A stretch of 51,426 nt of DNA from Clostridium sp. Marseille-P2415 (GTDB lineage Bacteria; Bacillota; Clostridia; Lachnospirales; Lachnospiraceae): contig NZ_LT732526.1 of assembly GCF_900155545.1 (NCBI RefSeq), positions 172,066 through 223,491 of the forward strand. Reading direction: 5' to 3'. A program made the position numbers and the translations under genes. How positions within the stretch are numbered: position 1 is the stretch's first letter; each line of letters begins with the position of its first letter. The notes below the pieces were generated by a model, which was not told the origin of the DNA, searched no databases, and saw only the letters and a program-made list of their open reading frames with translations. Positions 24,695 to 33,800 of this stretch are shown here, piece after piece.

Positions 24695-25681
24695 TTATCT
24701 TATATCCAAGCCTGTTGTAGCCCAATAGCCATACCAGCTGTAGCCGGCTCTTCTTTCCTGCTCAATGTCTGCAAGATTATATTTTACTTTACTGTCACGA
24801 CCGGCAAAGATAGGCTTGTTAGTTCCTATTTCGTAGAAACGGGCCCAGATTGCAGGGGCTGAGGGGTCCGCGGCAACTTTTGCATCAATTACTTTTTTGC
24901 CGGTGGAATCATAAATCTTGTCTACTTTGATTCCGGAAATTTTAACGTTTTTGAGCCAGGCAATTGCTGCATTGATGGAATTTTGTATTTCAGGTGTCTG
25001 ATTTCTGGTCTGCAGGAATTTTACGATATTTACACTTTCCTTAGCACAGAGTGAAGGGACTTCATAAGCCCTTGCTTCTGCGGGTTTAAGAGTATTTTGA
25101 TTATGCTGCTGTCCCCAAACTGTCAATGTACCGTTTACATTAACCTGGGTTTTCAGTATGCAGTCCACACCTTTTGTAACTGCACCAGTGCATTTTTTTG
25201 CAGTCCCATCATCCACCCACGAAAAATCACCGGATTTTTTTGAAATATCGTCCAAAAGAATCATGACGTTAATCATTCCATCGTCATTATATGTAATATA
25301 CATATGGTATTCTTCGGATGTTGTCCCATAAATCTGCGGCCAGCCACCGTTGGGGTATTGCATTTTCAAAAGAAAGTTTATTCCATTCAGGCAAGCCTCC
25401 TTGCTTTTAGCGGTACCTTTCTCTTTATAGTCTGCCGCCAATCTTCTGATTTCGGTATAGGTTGCTTTGTTGTCAATTGTAGATTTTGCCCAATCACCGC
25501 TGGTTGTTTTGTAATCCTTTTTCCAACCGCCGTCAGAATTCTGGTTTTTAATAATATCTGATATACTTGCTGTTACACCGCTGGCATCAGCAGCAAATGC
25601 TGCTATACTGGCGGAAAATACCATAATTGTTGCTAGAGTTATAGATGCAAATACTTTTACACTTTTTAATATTTTATTCAT
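24695..25681 (-). CDS. Secreted pectate lyase, polysaccharide lyase family 10
   Basis: A 328-residue secreted enzyme that cleaves polygalacturonate by beta-elimination with calcium. The signal peptide is residues 1-30 (FASITLATIMVFSASIAAFA, cut after AFA). The mature part matches family 10: NSDGGWKKDYK, NGGWPQIYG, YNDDGMINVMILL, VWGQQHN, ARAYEVPSLC and IWARFYEIGTNKPIFAGRD, which include the catalytic Arg and calcium-binding Asp regions. No carbohydrate-binding module is attached. It stands alone and suggests growth on plant cell walls. Confidence 0.92.
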   Translation of the reverse strand: MNKILKSVKVFASITLATIMVFSASIAAFAADASGVTASISDIIKNQNSDGGWKKDYKTTSGDWAKSTIDNKATYTEIRRLAADYKEKGTAKSKEACLNGINFLLKMQYPNGGWPQIYGTTSEEYHMYITYNDDGMINVMILLDDISKKSGDFSWVDDGTAKKCTGAVTKGVDCILKTQVNVNGTLTVWGQQHNQNTLKPAEARAYEVPSLCAKESVNIVKFLQTRNQTPEIQNSINAAIAWLKNVKISGIKVDKIYDSTGKKVIDAKVAADPSAPAIWARFYEIGTNKPIFAGRDSKVKYNLADIEQERRAGYSWYGYWATTGLDIR

Positions 25682-25906
25682 CCTTATTCCCTCACTTATT
25701 TAATATTTATAAACCTGTGTTAAAGTCTGATAGAACACCCAGAAAACCTCCTTTGCTAAGTATTGGCTTTTTCACAGAAGTTTGTAAAATGTAAATATTA
25801 TATGTAAAATACATATCCATACATTGGAATAAAATTGATTTATTATTATGTATATATTTGGATAATTTAATTATGTAGCTTATAAGAAAAATATTTAAGA
25901 ATAATA
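25682..25906. other. Upstream region of the pectate lyase
   Basis: AT-rich non-coding sequence that should contain the pectate lyase promoter. No clear catabolite-response or regulator site was recognised. Confidence 0.4.
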
Positions 25907-26030
25907 ATGATCATTGAGAATGGACTTGGCACCGATGATTGTCTCGGGAATGGGCCCGCACCGGATCGATTATTTGAAAATGCACATGGAACAGATGCAT
26001 GCGGCAATCCAGGATGGTATAAACAAGTGA
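25907..26030 (+). pseudogene. GH1 beta-glucosidase/6-phospho-beta-glucosidase remnant with frameshift
   Basis: The first frame reads MIIENGLGTDDCLGNG, the GH1 motif around the catalytic nucleophile Glu (ENG). At about 25955 the reading shifts by one base and continues HRIDYLKMHMEQMHAAIQDG then INK and TGA, the segment that normally follows in GH1 enzymes. Both the N-terminal about 370 residues and the C-terminus are gone. Confidence 0.75.
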
Positions 26031-26081
26031 TAGCTGCTAATGGTGAAAGTATAACAGGACAAATATAGAACAGATAAAGTG

Positions 26082-26118
26082 AAAGCAAGGGCGCCGGTGC
26101 AGAGTGTCCTTGCTTTTA
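26082..26118. terminator. Bidirectional terminator hairpin
   Basis: AAAGCAAGG and CCTTGCTTT form a 9-bp stem with a 17-base loop, followed by TAAAT on the plus strand; on the minus strand it lies 40 bases past the AraC stop. Confidence 0.65.
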
Positions 26119-26157
26119 AATATTGGAGGTAGTCTTTGAGAAAAAATATCCGGCAGC

Positions 26158-27162
26158 TTATTCCTGTGACCGATGCTGCTTTCGATATTCGGTAGGAAGC
26201 ATTCGGACAATGTTCTTAAATGCATTTGTAAATTTTCCCTGTGTCTCATATCCGACACTTGATGCAATGTCAGCAATGCTGTCATCGGTCGTCCGTAACA
26301 GCTTTTTTGCCTGTTTCACCCGATATTCCTTCATATAGGTGGCAATGGGAAGTCCATACACGGCCTTGAAAACAGCCTTTAAGGAGGAAGTGTTTATCAA
26401 ATACTGTTTTGACAGTTCTTCAATGGTAAACCGCTGGTCCAGATGGTGGGTCAGTAAGCCATGTATCTCTTTTATCAACTCGGTCTGCTGAGAGAAATAC
26501 TGGGTCAGTTCTTTTTCCCCGGCCGGGTTAATTCGGCTGAGATAGAGCAGCAGCTCCTGAACCTTCAGTTTGTAATAGGGGATGCGCAGCTGGTCAGGGA
26601 GATCGTAAAGACTTGAAAAAATGCGGTCGATTTCACTGCTCGAAGGAATGGCGGCCGGTTTTCCTTGTGTACAGAATTTTTCATAGAGCTGTCGGGCATT
26701 GAAGCTCCCTTCTTTCAGGATTTCAGGGCTGTTGTCTGCAAGTATATTAAGATCTATGGAAATGGTAATTCCTTCGTAATAGCCCAAAGGGAGCGTCATA
26801 TCAGAATCGGCACAGCAATCCATGGAGTGCAAAGCCAGGTCGCCAGTACCAAGATAAACAGAAATACCGCTTTTCATGTTCCAGCCGACCCGGCCCATCC
26901 GGCAGTGAGTGATTTCCAGAACCGAATTAATAGCTTCATGGTGAAAAAGTACCTTGTCAGCCAAAAACTGATTGAATGAAACTTCAATGCCCGGATAAAT
27001 CAGAAAAGCTTCAATCTTTCCTTTTCCTTCCGTTTGTGTATCAAGGTGATTTGTAAGAAGGGGAGTCTCCGCATGAGGAGAAGCGTAGCTCTCAATCTCA
27101 AATGTTCCCTTTGGCACCCCCACCAGTGCTTTTTCTATAGTAATAGAATAATCCTCTTTCAT
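26158..27162 (-). CDS. AraC family transcriptional regulator
   Basis: A 334-residue regulator with a long N-terminal sensing region and a C-terminal AraC domain (residues about 230-330) with both helix-turn-helices: FTIEELSKQYLINTSSLKAV and SIADIASSVGYETQGKFTNA. The end MLPTEYRKQHR is typical of the ferric-siderophore/YbtA-like group. AGGAAGG precedes its ATG, and it starts 28 bases after the ArsR gene, so the two are probably one transcript. A decayed paralogue lies at 16744-17361. Confidence 0.88.
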   Translation of the reverse strand: MKEDYSITIEKALVGVPKGTFEIESYASPHAETPLLTNHLDTQTEGKGKIEAFLIYPGIEVSFNQFLADKVLFHHEAINSVLEITHCRMGRVGWNMKSGISVYLGTGDLALHSMDCCADSDMTLPLGYYEGITISIDLNILADNSPEILKEGSFNARQLYEKFCTQGKPAAIPSSSEIDRIFSSLYDLPDQLRIPYYKLKVQELLLYLSRINPAGEKELTQYFSQQTELIKEIHGLLTHHLDQRFTIEELSKQYLINTSSLKAVFKAVYGLPIATYMKEYRVKQAKKLLRTTDDSIADIASSVGYETQGKFTNAFKNIVRMLPTEYRKQHRSQE

Positions 27163-27189
27163 GTTATAACCTTCCTCGCAGTGTTGAAT

Positions 27190-27552
27190 TTATAACGATG
27201 GGCAGGAGATTTTTACCAGCTTTTCAATCATGTGGTGTAAAAGCTCTGCCTGCTTTGTGCCGGAAGCTTTATAGTAAACTTCTTTCCCGTTGCGGTGGCT
27301 TACGATTAATCCGCTGGCTTTCAGCTGTTTCAGATGATGGGATACAGCAGGGCTGCTCATTTCGACCAAAGCGGATATGTTAATCACGCACTCTTCGCAG
27401 TGACATAAAAGCCAGAAAATCCGGATTCGGCTTCCGTCGCCGAGCTGTTTGAAAATGTCAGCTACCGTCTGAAATTCTTCGACTTTCGGCATGTGCTCCA
27501 GCTCATGCTCAATGCGTTGCCCGTGATTATGAGGTAATTGTGTATACGACAT
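27190..27552 (-). CDS. ArsR/SmtB family metal-sensing repressor
   Basis: A 120-residue winged-helix repressor (VDMSSPAVSHHL-type recognition helix seen as ALVEMSSPAVSHHLKQLKAS). Candidate metal ligands are LLCHCEECV in the helix-3 region, a CadC-like cysteine cluster, and His residues at the N-terminus (PHNHGQRIEHELEHM). It is divergent from the HMA/P1B-ATPase genes, so it should sense Zn, Cd or Pb and repress them. A GGAGG site precedes its ATG. Confidence 0.9.
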   Translation of the reverse strand: MSYTQLPHNHGQRIEHELEHMPKVEEFQTVADIFKQLGDGSRIRIFWLLCHCEECVINISALVEMSSPAVSHHLKQLKASGLIVSHRNGKEVYYKASGTKQAELLHHMIEKLVKISCPSL

Positions 27553-27705
27553 GGAACAACCTCCTTTTAAAGATATTTTATCATATTGCGCTTAAGAAAG
27601 AAACGGGACAGAGCGAAAAATTTCGGAATGTGCAAGCTGGAATGAATGCCTTTAGTCCAAATGGAAACGTTTTTTGTCCGAATAGAAGGATTCTTCCCGG
27701 ACGTA

Positions 27706-27753
27706 TTGACTTTCCATAAAAGCGTGTGTATGATGTAGTTGAACGATTAAACA
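27706..27753 (+). promoter_or_regulatory. Efflux promoter with ArsR-type operator
   Basis: TTGACT (27706-27711), a 17-base spacer and TATGAT (27729-27734) form the promoter of the HMA/ATPase genes. The dyad ATTAAAC-ATAC-GTTTAAT at 27736-27753 begins two bases after the -10 box, where a bound ArsR repressor would block initiation. Confidence 0.7.
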
Positions 27754-27803
27754 TACGTTTAATTGTTTAACATCTTGAATAAATTTTGAAAGGAGTTATT
27801 ACG

Positions 27804-28022
27804 ATGAAAAAGACTTATAAGATTGATGTGGATTGCGCAAACTGTGCAAACAAAATGGAAGAGGCTGCACAGAATACCGCTGGCGTTAAAGCCGCTTCTG
27901 TAAACTTCATGGCTCTCAAGATGAATGTGGAATTCGAGGATGGTCAGGAGGCCAAAGCTGTGATGGAGGAAGTTCGCAAGAGTTGTAAGAAGGTCGAGCC
28001 TGACTGCGAAGTCTTCATCTGA
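27804..28022 (+). CDS. Free-standing heavy-metal-associated (HMA) domain protein
   Basis: A 72-residue ferredoxin-fold metal carrier: MKKTYKIDVDCANCANKMEE with the metal-binding pair C11 and C14. The DCANC form is that of Zn/Cd ATPase N-terminal domains rather than copper chaperones (which have MxCxxC). C-terminal cysteines (KSCKKVEPDCEVF) might add ligands. ATG 27804 follows AAAGGAG by 8 bases; the in-frame TTG at 27786 is not supported. The next gene is an ATPase without this domain, so this protein probably delivers metal to it. Confidence 0.87.
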   Translation: MKKTYKIDVDCANCANKMEEAAQNTAGVKAASVNFMALKMNVEFEDGQEAKAVMEEVRKSCKKVEPDCEVFI

Positions 28023-28042
28023 GAGGAAACCATGCAAGTTGT

Positions 28043-28076
28043 AGAAGCACCCCTGAATATGACCGGTGGTGCTTCT
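28043..28076 (+). other. Hairpin between the HMA and ATPase genes
   Basis: AGAAGCACC and GGTGCTTCT form a 9-bp stem with a 16-base loop and no T tract. It may stabilise or process the transcript so that the small carrier is made in excess over the ATPase; this is inference. Confidence 0.5.
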
Positions 28077-28153
28077 GCAGCCCCTATAAATAAAAGATTG
28101 TTTAATTGATAAATCTTTTTCCTGATAGGAACATATATAAGGAGGGAACTGTT

Positions 28154-30037
28154 ATGAACAAAAAACAAAAATATATGCTGGTCAGGATTATTTTTGCAGC
28201 AGCCATGCTGATCGCACTGAATTTTGTACCGGCATTGGGAATTTTGAGATTTGCACTTTATCTGATTCCATATCTGGTAATCGGTTATGATATTTTAATA
28301 AAAGCGGGCAAGGGCATTAAAAACCGCCAGGTATTCGATGAAAGCTTTTTGATGGCTGTTGCCACGATCGGTGCGATTGCTCTGGCCGTTTACGAAGATG
28401 GGGATTATGTGGAAGCGATCGCAGTCATGCTGTTTTATCAGATTGGCGAATGGTTCCAAAGCTATGCCGTTGGCAAGAGCCGCAGAAACATCAGTGAACT
28501 GATGGATATTCGCCCTGATTATGCCAACGTCGAAGTAAATGGAAAACTGAAACAGGTCGATCCGGATGAAATTGGGATTGGAAGTATTATCGTGGTACAG
28601 CCGGGGGAAAAGGTTCCAATTGACGGAACGGCTGTTGCAGGCAATTCCAGCTTAAACACCAGTGCGTTAACCGGTGAAAGCCTTCCCCGTGAGGTAAAGG
28701 CCGGAGATGAAATCATCAGCGGCTGTATCAATATGACGGGAGTGTTGAAGATTCAAACGACCAAGGAATTCGGTGAATCTACTGTTTCTAAAATCCTTGA
28801 TCTGGTAGAGAATGCAAGCTTACGTAAATCCAAATCGGAAGATTTCATTTCCAAATTCGCAAGAGTGTATACGCCCGCTGTCTGCTACAGTGCTCTTGCG
28901 CTGGCAATTCTGCCTCCGCTTGTTCGGATGTTTGCAATGGGACTGACCGCAGACTGGGGAGTCTGGATTTATCGTGCCTTGACCTTCCTCGTCATCAGCT
29001 GTCCCTGTGCATTGGTTATCAGTATCCCACTGAGCTTTTTTTCCGGTATCGGTGGTGCCAGCAAGGAAGGCGTCCTGGTGAAGGGCTCCAACTATCTGGA
29101 AACACTTTCACAGTCTAAATACATTGTATTTGATAAAACCGGTACGCTGACGAAGGGGGTATTTGAAGTAAACGGCATCCATCACAATGAGATAGAGGAT
29201 GCAAAGCTGGTGGAATACGCAGCATTGGCGGAAAGTGCATCTTCCCATCCAATCAGCAAGAGCCTGCAGCGGGCCTACGGCAAAGAAATCGACCGTTCCA
29301 GAGTGACAGATATTCAGGAAATCAGCGGTAACGGCGTTATTGCAAAGGTTGATGGCGTTGAGGTAGCAGCCGGCAATGCCAAGCTGATGAAGCGCCTGAA
29401 CGTGAAGTACATGGATTGTCATCAGGTGGGAACCATTATTCACATGGCCATCAATGGCGCATACGCCGGGCATATCGTGATCTCTGATATCGTTAAACCG
29501 CATTCCAAAGATGCAATTGCAGCACTGAAAACTGCAGGTATCGAAAAGACGGTAATGCTGACCGGTGACGCTAGTTCTGTGGCAGAGCAGGTGGCAGGCT
29601 CCCTGGGGATTGATGATGTTTACAGCGAATTGCTTCCGGCTGACAAGGTCTTAAAGGTAGAGGATCTGCTGAGGATCAAGCCGGAGAAAGCAAAGCTTGC
29701 TTTTGTCGGTGATGGTATCAACGATGCACCGGTTCTCTCCAGAGCCGATATTGGTATTGCCATGGGCGCTATGGGGTCGGATGCGGCCATTGAGGCCGCT
29801 GATGTGGTTTTGATGGATGACGATCCGATTAAAATTTCCAAGGCCATTAAAATTTCCAGAAAGTGTCTTCGAATCGTTTATCAGAACATCATATTTGCAA
29901 TCGGCGTAAAGCTCATCTGCCTGATTTTGGGCGCGCTTGGCATCGCCAACATGTGGCTCGCCATTTTTGCCGATGTCGGCGTCATGATCATCGCCATACT
30001 GAATGCGATTCGTGCATTGTTCGTCAAGAATCTATAA
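28154..30037 (+). CDS. zntA: P1B-type ATPase exporting Zn2+/Cd2+/Pb2+
   Basis: A 627-residue metal-pumping ATPase. It starts directly with membrane helices; the usual N-terminal HMA domain is absent. Landmarks: TGES phosphatase loop (ALTGESLP), the metal-binding SCPCALV in helix 6 (C283, C285), phosphorylation motif DKTGTLTKG (D327), HP in SASSHPISKS, and GDGINDAPVL. The last helices contain GVKLICLILG (Lys) and FADVGVMII (Asp), the Zn/Cd group residues. ATG 28154 with AAGGAGG is used; the frame's earlier ATG at 28106 has no ribosome site. Confidence 0.93.
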   Translation: MNKKQKYMLVRIIFAAAMLIALNFVPALGILRFALYLIPYLVIGYDILIKAGKGIKNRQVFDESFLMAVATIGAIALAVYEDGDYVEAIAVMLFYQIGEWFQSYAVGKSRRNISELMDIRPDYANVEVNGKLKQVDPDEIGIGSIIVVQPGEKVPIDGTAVAGNSSLNTSALTGESLPREVKAGDEIISGCINMTGVLKIQTTKEFGESTVSKILDLVENASLRKSKSEDFISKFARVYTPAVCYSALALAILPPLVRMFAMGLTADWGVWIYRALTFLVISCPCALVISIPLSFFSGIGGASKEGVLVKGSNYLETLSQSKYIVFDKTGTLTKGVFEVNGIHHNEIEDAKLVEYAALAESASSHPISKSLQRAYGKEIDRSRVTDIQEISGNGVIAKVDGVEVAAGNAKLMKRLNVKYMDCHQVGTIIHMAINGAYAGHIVISDIVKPHSKDAIAALKTAGIEKTVMLTGDASSVAEQVAGSLGIDDVYSELLPADKVLKVEDLLRIKPEKAKLAFVGDGINDAPVLSRADIGIAMGAMGSDAAIEAADVVLMDDDPIKISKAIKISRKCLRIVYQNIIFAIGVKLICLILGALGIANMWLAIFADVGVMIIAILNAIRALFVKNL

Positions 30038-30127
30038 ACATAGCTTGCGGAAGGATTGCGGTTTTCATGGAATAATTTCAAAGCAAGGTGTCAAATCAAT
30101 AGATTACAAATATTAGATGTACTTAGC

Positions 30128-30163
30128 AAAGGTGTGAGAGTGTAGACTTTTACACCTTTTTTG
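30128..30163 (+). terminator. Terminator after the P1B-ATPase
   Basis: AAAGGTGT and ACACCTTT pair in an 8-bp stem with a 16-base loop followed by TTTTGTAAAA. It lies 91 bases past the ATPase stop. Confidence 0.8.
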
Positions 30164-30219
30164 TAAAATTTGAAAATTTTTCGTTTTGACAGAAATAACT
30201 TATTGACAAGGTAAGAGAA

Positions 30220-30375
30220 TTGAATAAAAAGAATGATGAAATTGAATTTGAGTATGTTCAATTAAACGAGATCTGGCTTGAAACCTGTAAAGGATGTTAT
30301 GTATGTATCGAAAAAGGAGAAGAGAAGTGCCCGTTAAAGGACGACCAGTGTAATCATCACGCTGACCGGATGTGA
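30220..30375 (+). pseudogene. Iron-sulfur flavoprotein / NADPH-FMN reductase fragment
   Basis: A 51-codon frame starting at TTG encodes EIEFEYVQLNEIWLETCKGC, YVCIEKGEEKCPLKDD and a TGA soon after. The CKGCxxCxxxGEExCPxKDD wording is that of flavodoxin-fold NADPH-dependent FMN reductases of anaerobes (normally about 180-200 residues). Both the beginning (with the FMN loop) and the remainder are missing. Confidence 0.7.
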
Positions 30376-30859
30376 AGTTAAGGATACCGGCAATAATAAG
30401 TAGAACAATACCAAGCCTGATAAGACATATTACAGTTATAAATTAAGCAACTCTTTTGATATGTGAATATTTATATTTATTATAAATAAAAATTTACATT
30501 TGATTCATAAAAAGCGAATTGAGAGAATATATTTTTACTAAATAGTAAAAGAGCTTGTCCAACATATAGATACATAGATGACCGCAGGATAATTTAAGGT
30601 AACAAAAGACAGCAGCCCTGCAAAAGAGAAAGGAGGCACATGTAATAAAGGGCGGATATCTTTTTAAAATATAATGAGGTTAGGAGTGATGAAAAGTTGA
30701 AGCTATACCGGAATTATAGCATTCCGTCATGTCTCTGGGGTTGAAGGAAAATCTAATTAGAAAGGAATGATACATTTTTATTCTTTCAACCTATGAAATT
30801 TATTTCACATTCTGGTATGCAGCAATACAGGCATACCGGTGCCAGGAAAGGATGAAAGT
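30376..30859. other. Intergenic stretch upstream of the protease
   Basis: About 480 bases with no recognisable gene, promoter or structured RNA. A tiny frame at about 30697 lacks support. Confidence 0.5.
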
Positions 30860-33800
30860 ATGAATAAGAGAAAATCAGGAAAAATACTTCTTTCTGTCTT
30901 ATTACTCATCATTATGAGTTTTAACACAGCATTCAATGCTTTAGCAGAAAATAACCAATCGATTCCGTTTTCTACCGCTAAGGGAGTGCAGCGGACGGAA
31001 GCAAAAAATAAGATCGAGTCTAACTTTATTGATTCCCTTTCAGATGGGGATTATGCAGAAGCAATCGTTTATTTAAAAAATCAGGTAGACAGCATGAAGG
31101 TTGCTAAGGAGGCGGAAAGCAGGCTTTATAAAGCATTCACTCCGTATCAATCGAAACTGGAGGTCAGAAAAGAGGTAATTGATGCATTAAAGGATAATGC
31201 AGAGGATACCCAGCCAAGGCTGTTAAAATATCTGACCCAGGAGGAAGATAAGGGGAGTATAGCAGAATATAAACCTTATTACATCATTAATGCAGTTTAT
31301 GTAAAAGCAAGAAAAGATGTCATTGAAACTATTTCATATATGAATGAAGTAGAGAAGATATATGAGAACAAATTAGTAAAATTAGAAAAGCCATCCATTT
31401 CATCGGAAACAATTCAGGCGAATAAAGATGGTGTAGAATGGAATATCGAGAGAATCAGGGCAGATGAAGCATGGGGTCTTGGTGTGGATGGAACCGGCGT
31501 GGTTGTAGGTACCATTGATACGGGAGCAACCTGGAAACATTCGGCACTGAAGCTGAAATGGAGGGGATATAACCCGAAGAATCCCAATAATCCGAATCCC
31601 TCAGGGAACTGGTTTGACCCTGTAAACGGGAGTACCCTGCCTGTTGATGATTCAAGAGTGCCTCACGGAACCCATGTACTGGGTACCATATTGGGACAAG
31701 AACCGGATGGAAGAAATAAAGTAGGAGCAGCACCGGGAGCGACCTGGATAGCTGCAAAAGCATTTACGGCTGAAGGAGGTTACGATGATGATATATTATC
31801 TGCAGCAGAGTGGATGCTTGCACCGGGGGGAGATCCGGCAGCGGCACCGGATATTATAAACAACTCCTGGGGCGGAGGTTCGGGACTGGACGAGTGGTTC
31901 CGTCCTATGGTAACATCCTGGAAAGCTGCCGGAATCATCCCGGTATTTTCATCAGGAAATCAAACTGACGGCGCGGCACCCCGGGCTTCGGTCAGTGCCC
32001 CTGCCAATTATCCGGAAAGTTTTGCCGTAGGGGCAACGGATAAAAATAATAAAAGAGGCGATTTTTCACAAAGAGGACCTGGACCCTATAATAATCTGAA
32101 GCCGGATGTTTCAGCTCCCGGAGTAAACATTCGTTCCTCTGTACCTGGCGGATATGAGAGCGGCTGGGACGGAACAAGTATGGCGGCACCTGCTGTTACA
32201 GGCAGCATGGCTTTAATCTTATCTGCGAACAATTCTCTGAAAGTAGAAGAAGTAGAAGCATTGTTAAAGGATACCGCAGTACCCGTAGAAGATTCCGATG
32301 ATTCCGGACATCCCAACAATGGCTATGGTTATGGGATTATTGATGCGTTCGAAGCCGTATCCAAAGTAGCGGGCGGTACCGGTACCATAGAAGGCAAGGT
32401 TTTAGCAAAAGGAGAAGATTCAGAGAACCCTGTTATCCTTCACGATCAGGAAACTTCCGTAATAACCGGTTTACCCGTTGATGCTGTGGTAACTGTTCTG
32501 GAAACCGGGAGAAGTGTAAGAACAAATCCTGTGGATGGTAAATTCACATTGAAACATGCTGTAAATGAAGGAGATACCACATGGACCGTAAGGGCAGAAG
32601 CTTATGGATACGATCCTGTTGAAACAAAGGTTCATCTGGAGGAAAACCAGACCATAAATAAGAACCTGGTACTGGAAGAAAAACCGAAAGGAACCATTAC
32701 AGGAACCGTTTTAGACAGGTATTCAAAAGCACCGGCCGCCCATGCCGTGATCAGAATAAAAGAAGATTCCAGGATACCGGAGGTTACTGCCGATGAAAAC
32801 GGATCCTTTGTCATACCGGATGTATATGAAGGTGATTATACCTTAAAGGTGATAGCCGATGGATTCGAGTCGGGAGAAGCAGGTGTTACGGTAGAAGGAA
32901 ATAAAACAACAGAGCTGCAAATACCTCTTAAGAGATTCGTAGGTTATGAAGAGGAAATCGTTTATGATGACGGTACCGGTGAAAATGCACTTGTATTGAA
33001 TTCAGCAGGCAGCGGCCTGGCTATAAGGGTAACTCCGGCTCAATTCGGAAAGGTAAAAGGAGCGAATGTCTTCTTCTGGGGCTCTGACTGGCCTGTTCCG
33101 GGCGGAAATACAATCGGCATTACCCTGTATGATACCGATGAGAATGGAAAACCTGTAAAGCTCAATGCCGAACCGAAGAACGTTACTGTGGAAAGAGGAC
33201 AATGGAATTATATTGATTTATCCGGGTTTGAATTCTCAACGGACAGGGATTTCTTTATTGCAACCTGCCAGACTGCTGCCGGAACTTCTTCACCCGGAAC
33301 CGGAATCGATGAATCCAGTACCTATGACGACAGATCTTATCTGTATTCAGGAGATACCTTTACTCCTTTAAAAGAGAAAGATACCAAGGGCGGATTAATG
33401 ATAAGAGCAAGAATGGAATATTCTGCCGATACGCCGGAAATCACCAATCTGAAAGAGGTTAATTATATCAATAAGGATTCTGTTTCAGTAGAAGGAAAAG
33501 TAAAGGCAGAAGGGAAGGTCCTTCTTTATGCAAATGGTGTTAAAGTGGGAGAAGCAGACACAGAGAATAAAACCTTCCATAAGGAAATACCGTTGACTGA
33601 GGAAAAAAGTGTGATTACAGCTTCTGCAATATTAAATGAAAAAGAAACGGAACAATCACCCGGGAAGACTGTCATCTTAGATAAAACTGCACCGGAAGTA
33701 ACCATTACCCAGCCAGCCGACGGATTGAAAACAAAGGAAAACGTCATAGACATTACAGGAACTGCAGCAGATACATATTTTGACAGGTTGGAAATCAACG

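Noticed and set aside
30697-30744. A 15-codon leader peptide before the protease
   Set aside because: It is too short, its ribosome-site spacing is poor, and nothing like an attenuator follows.
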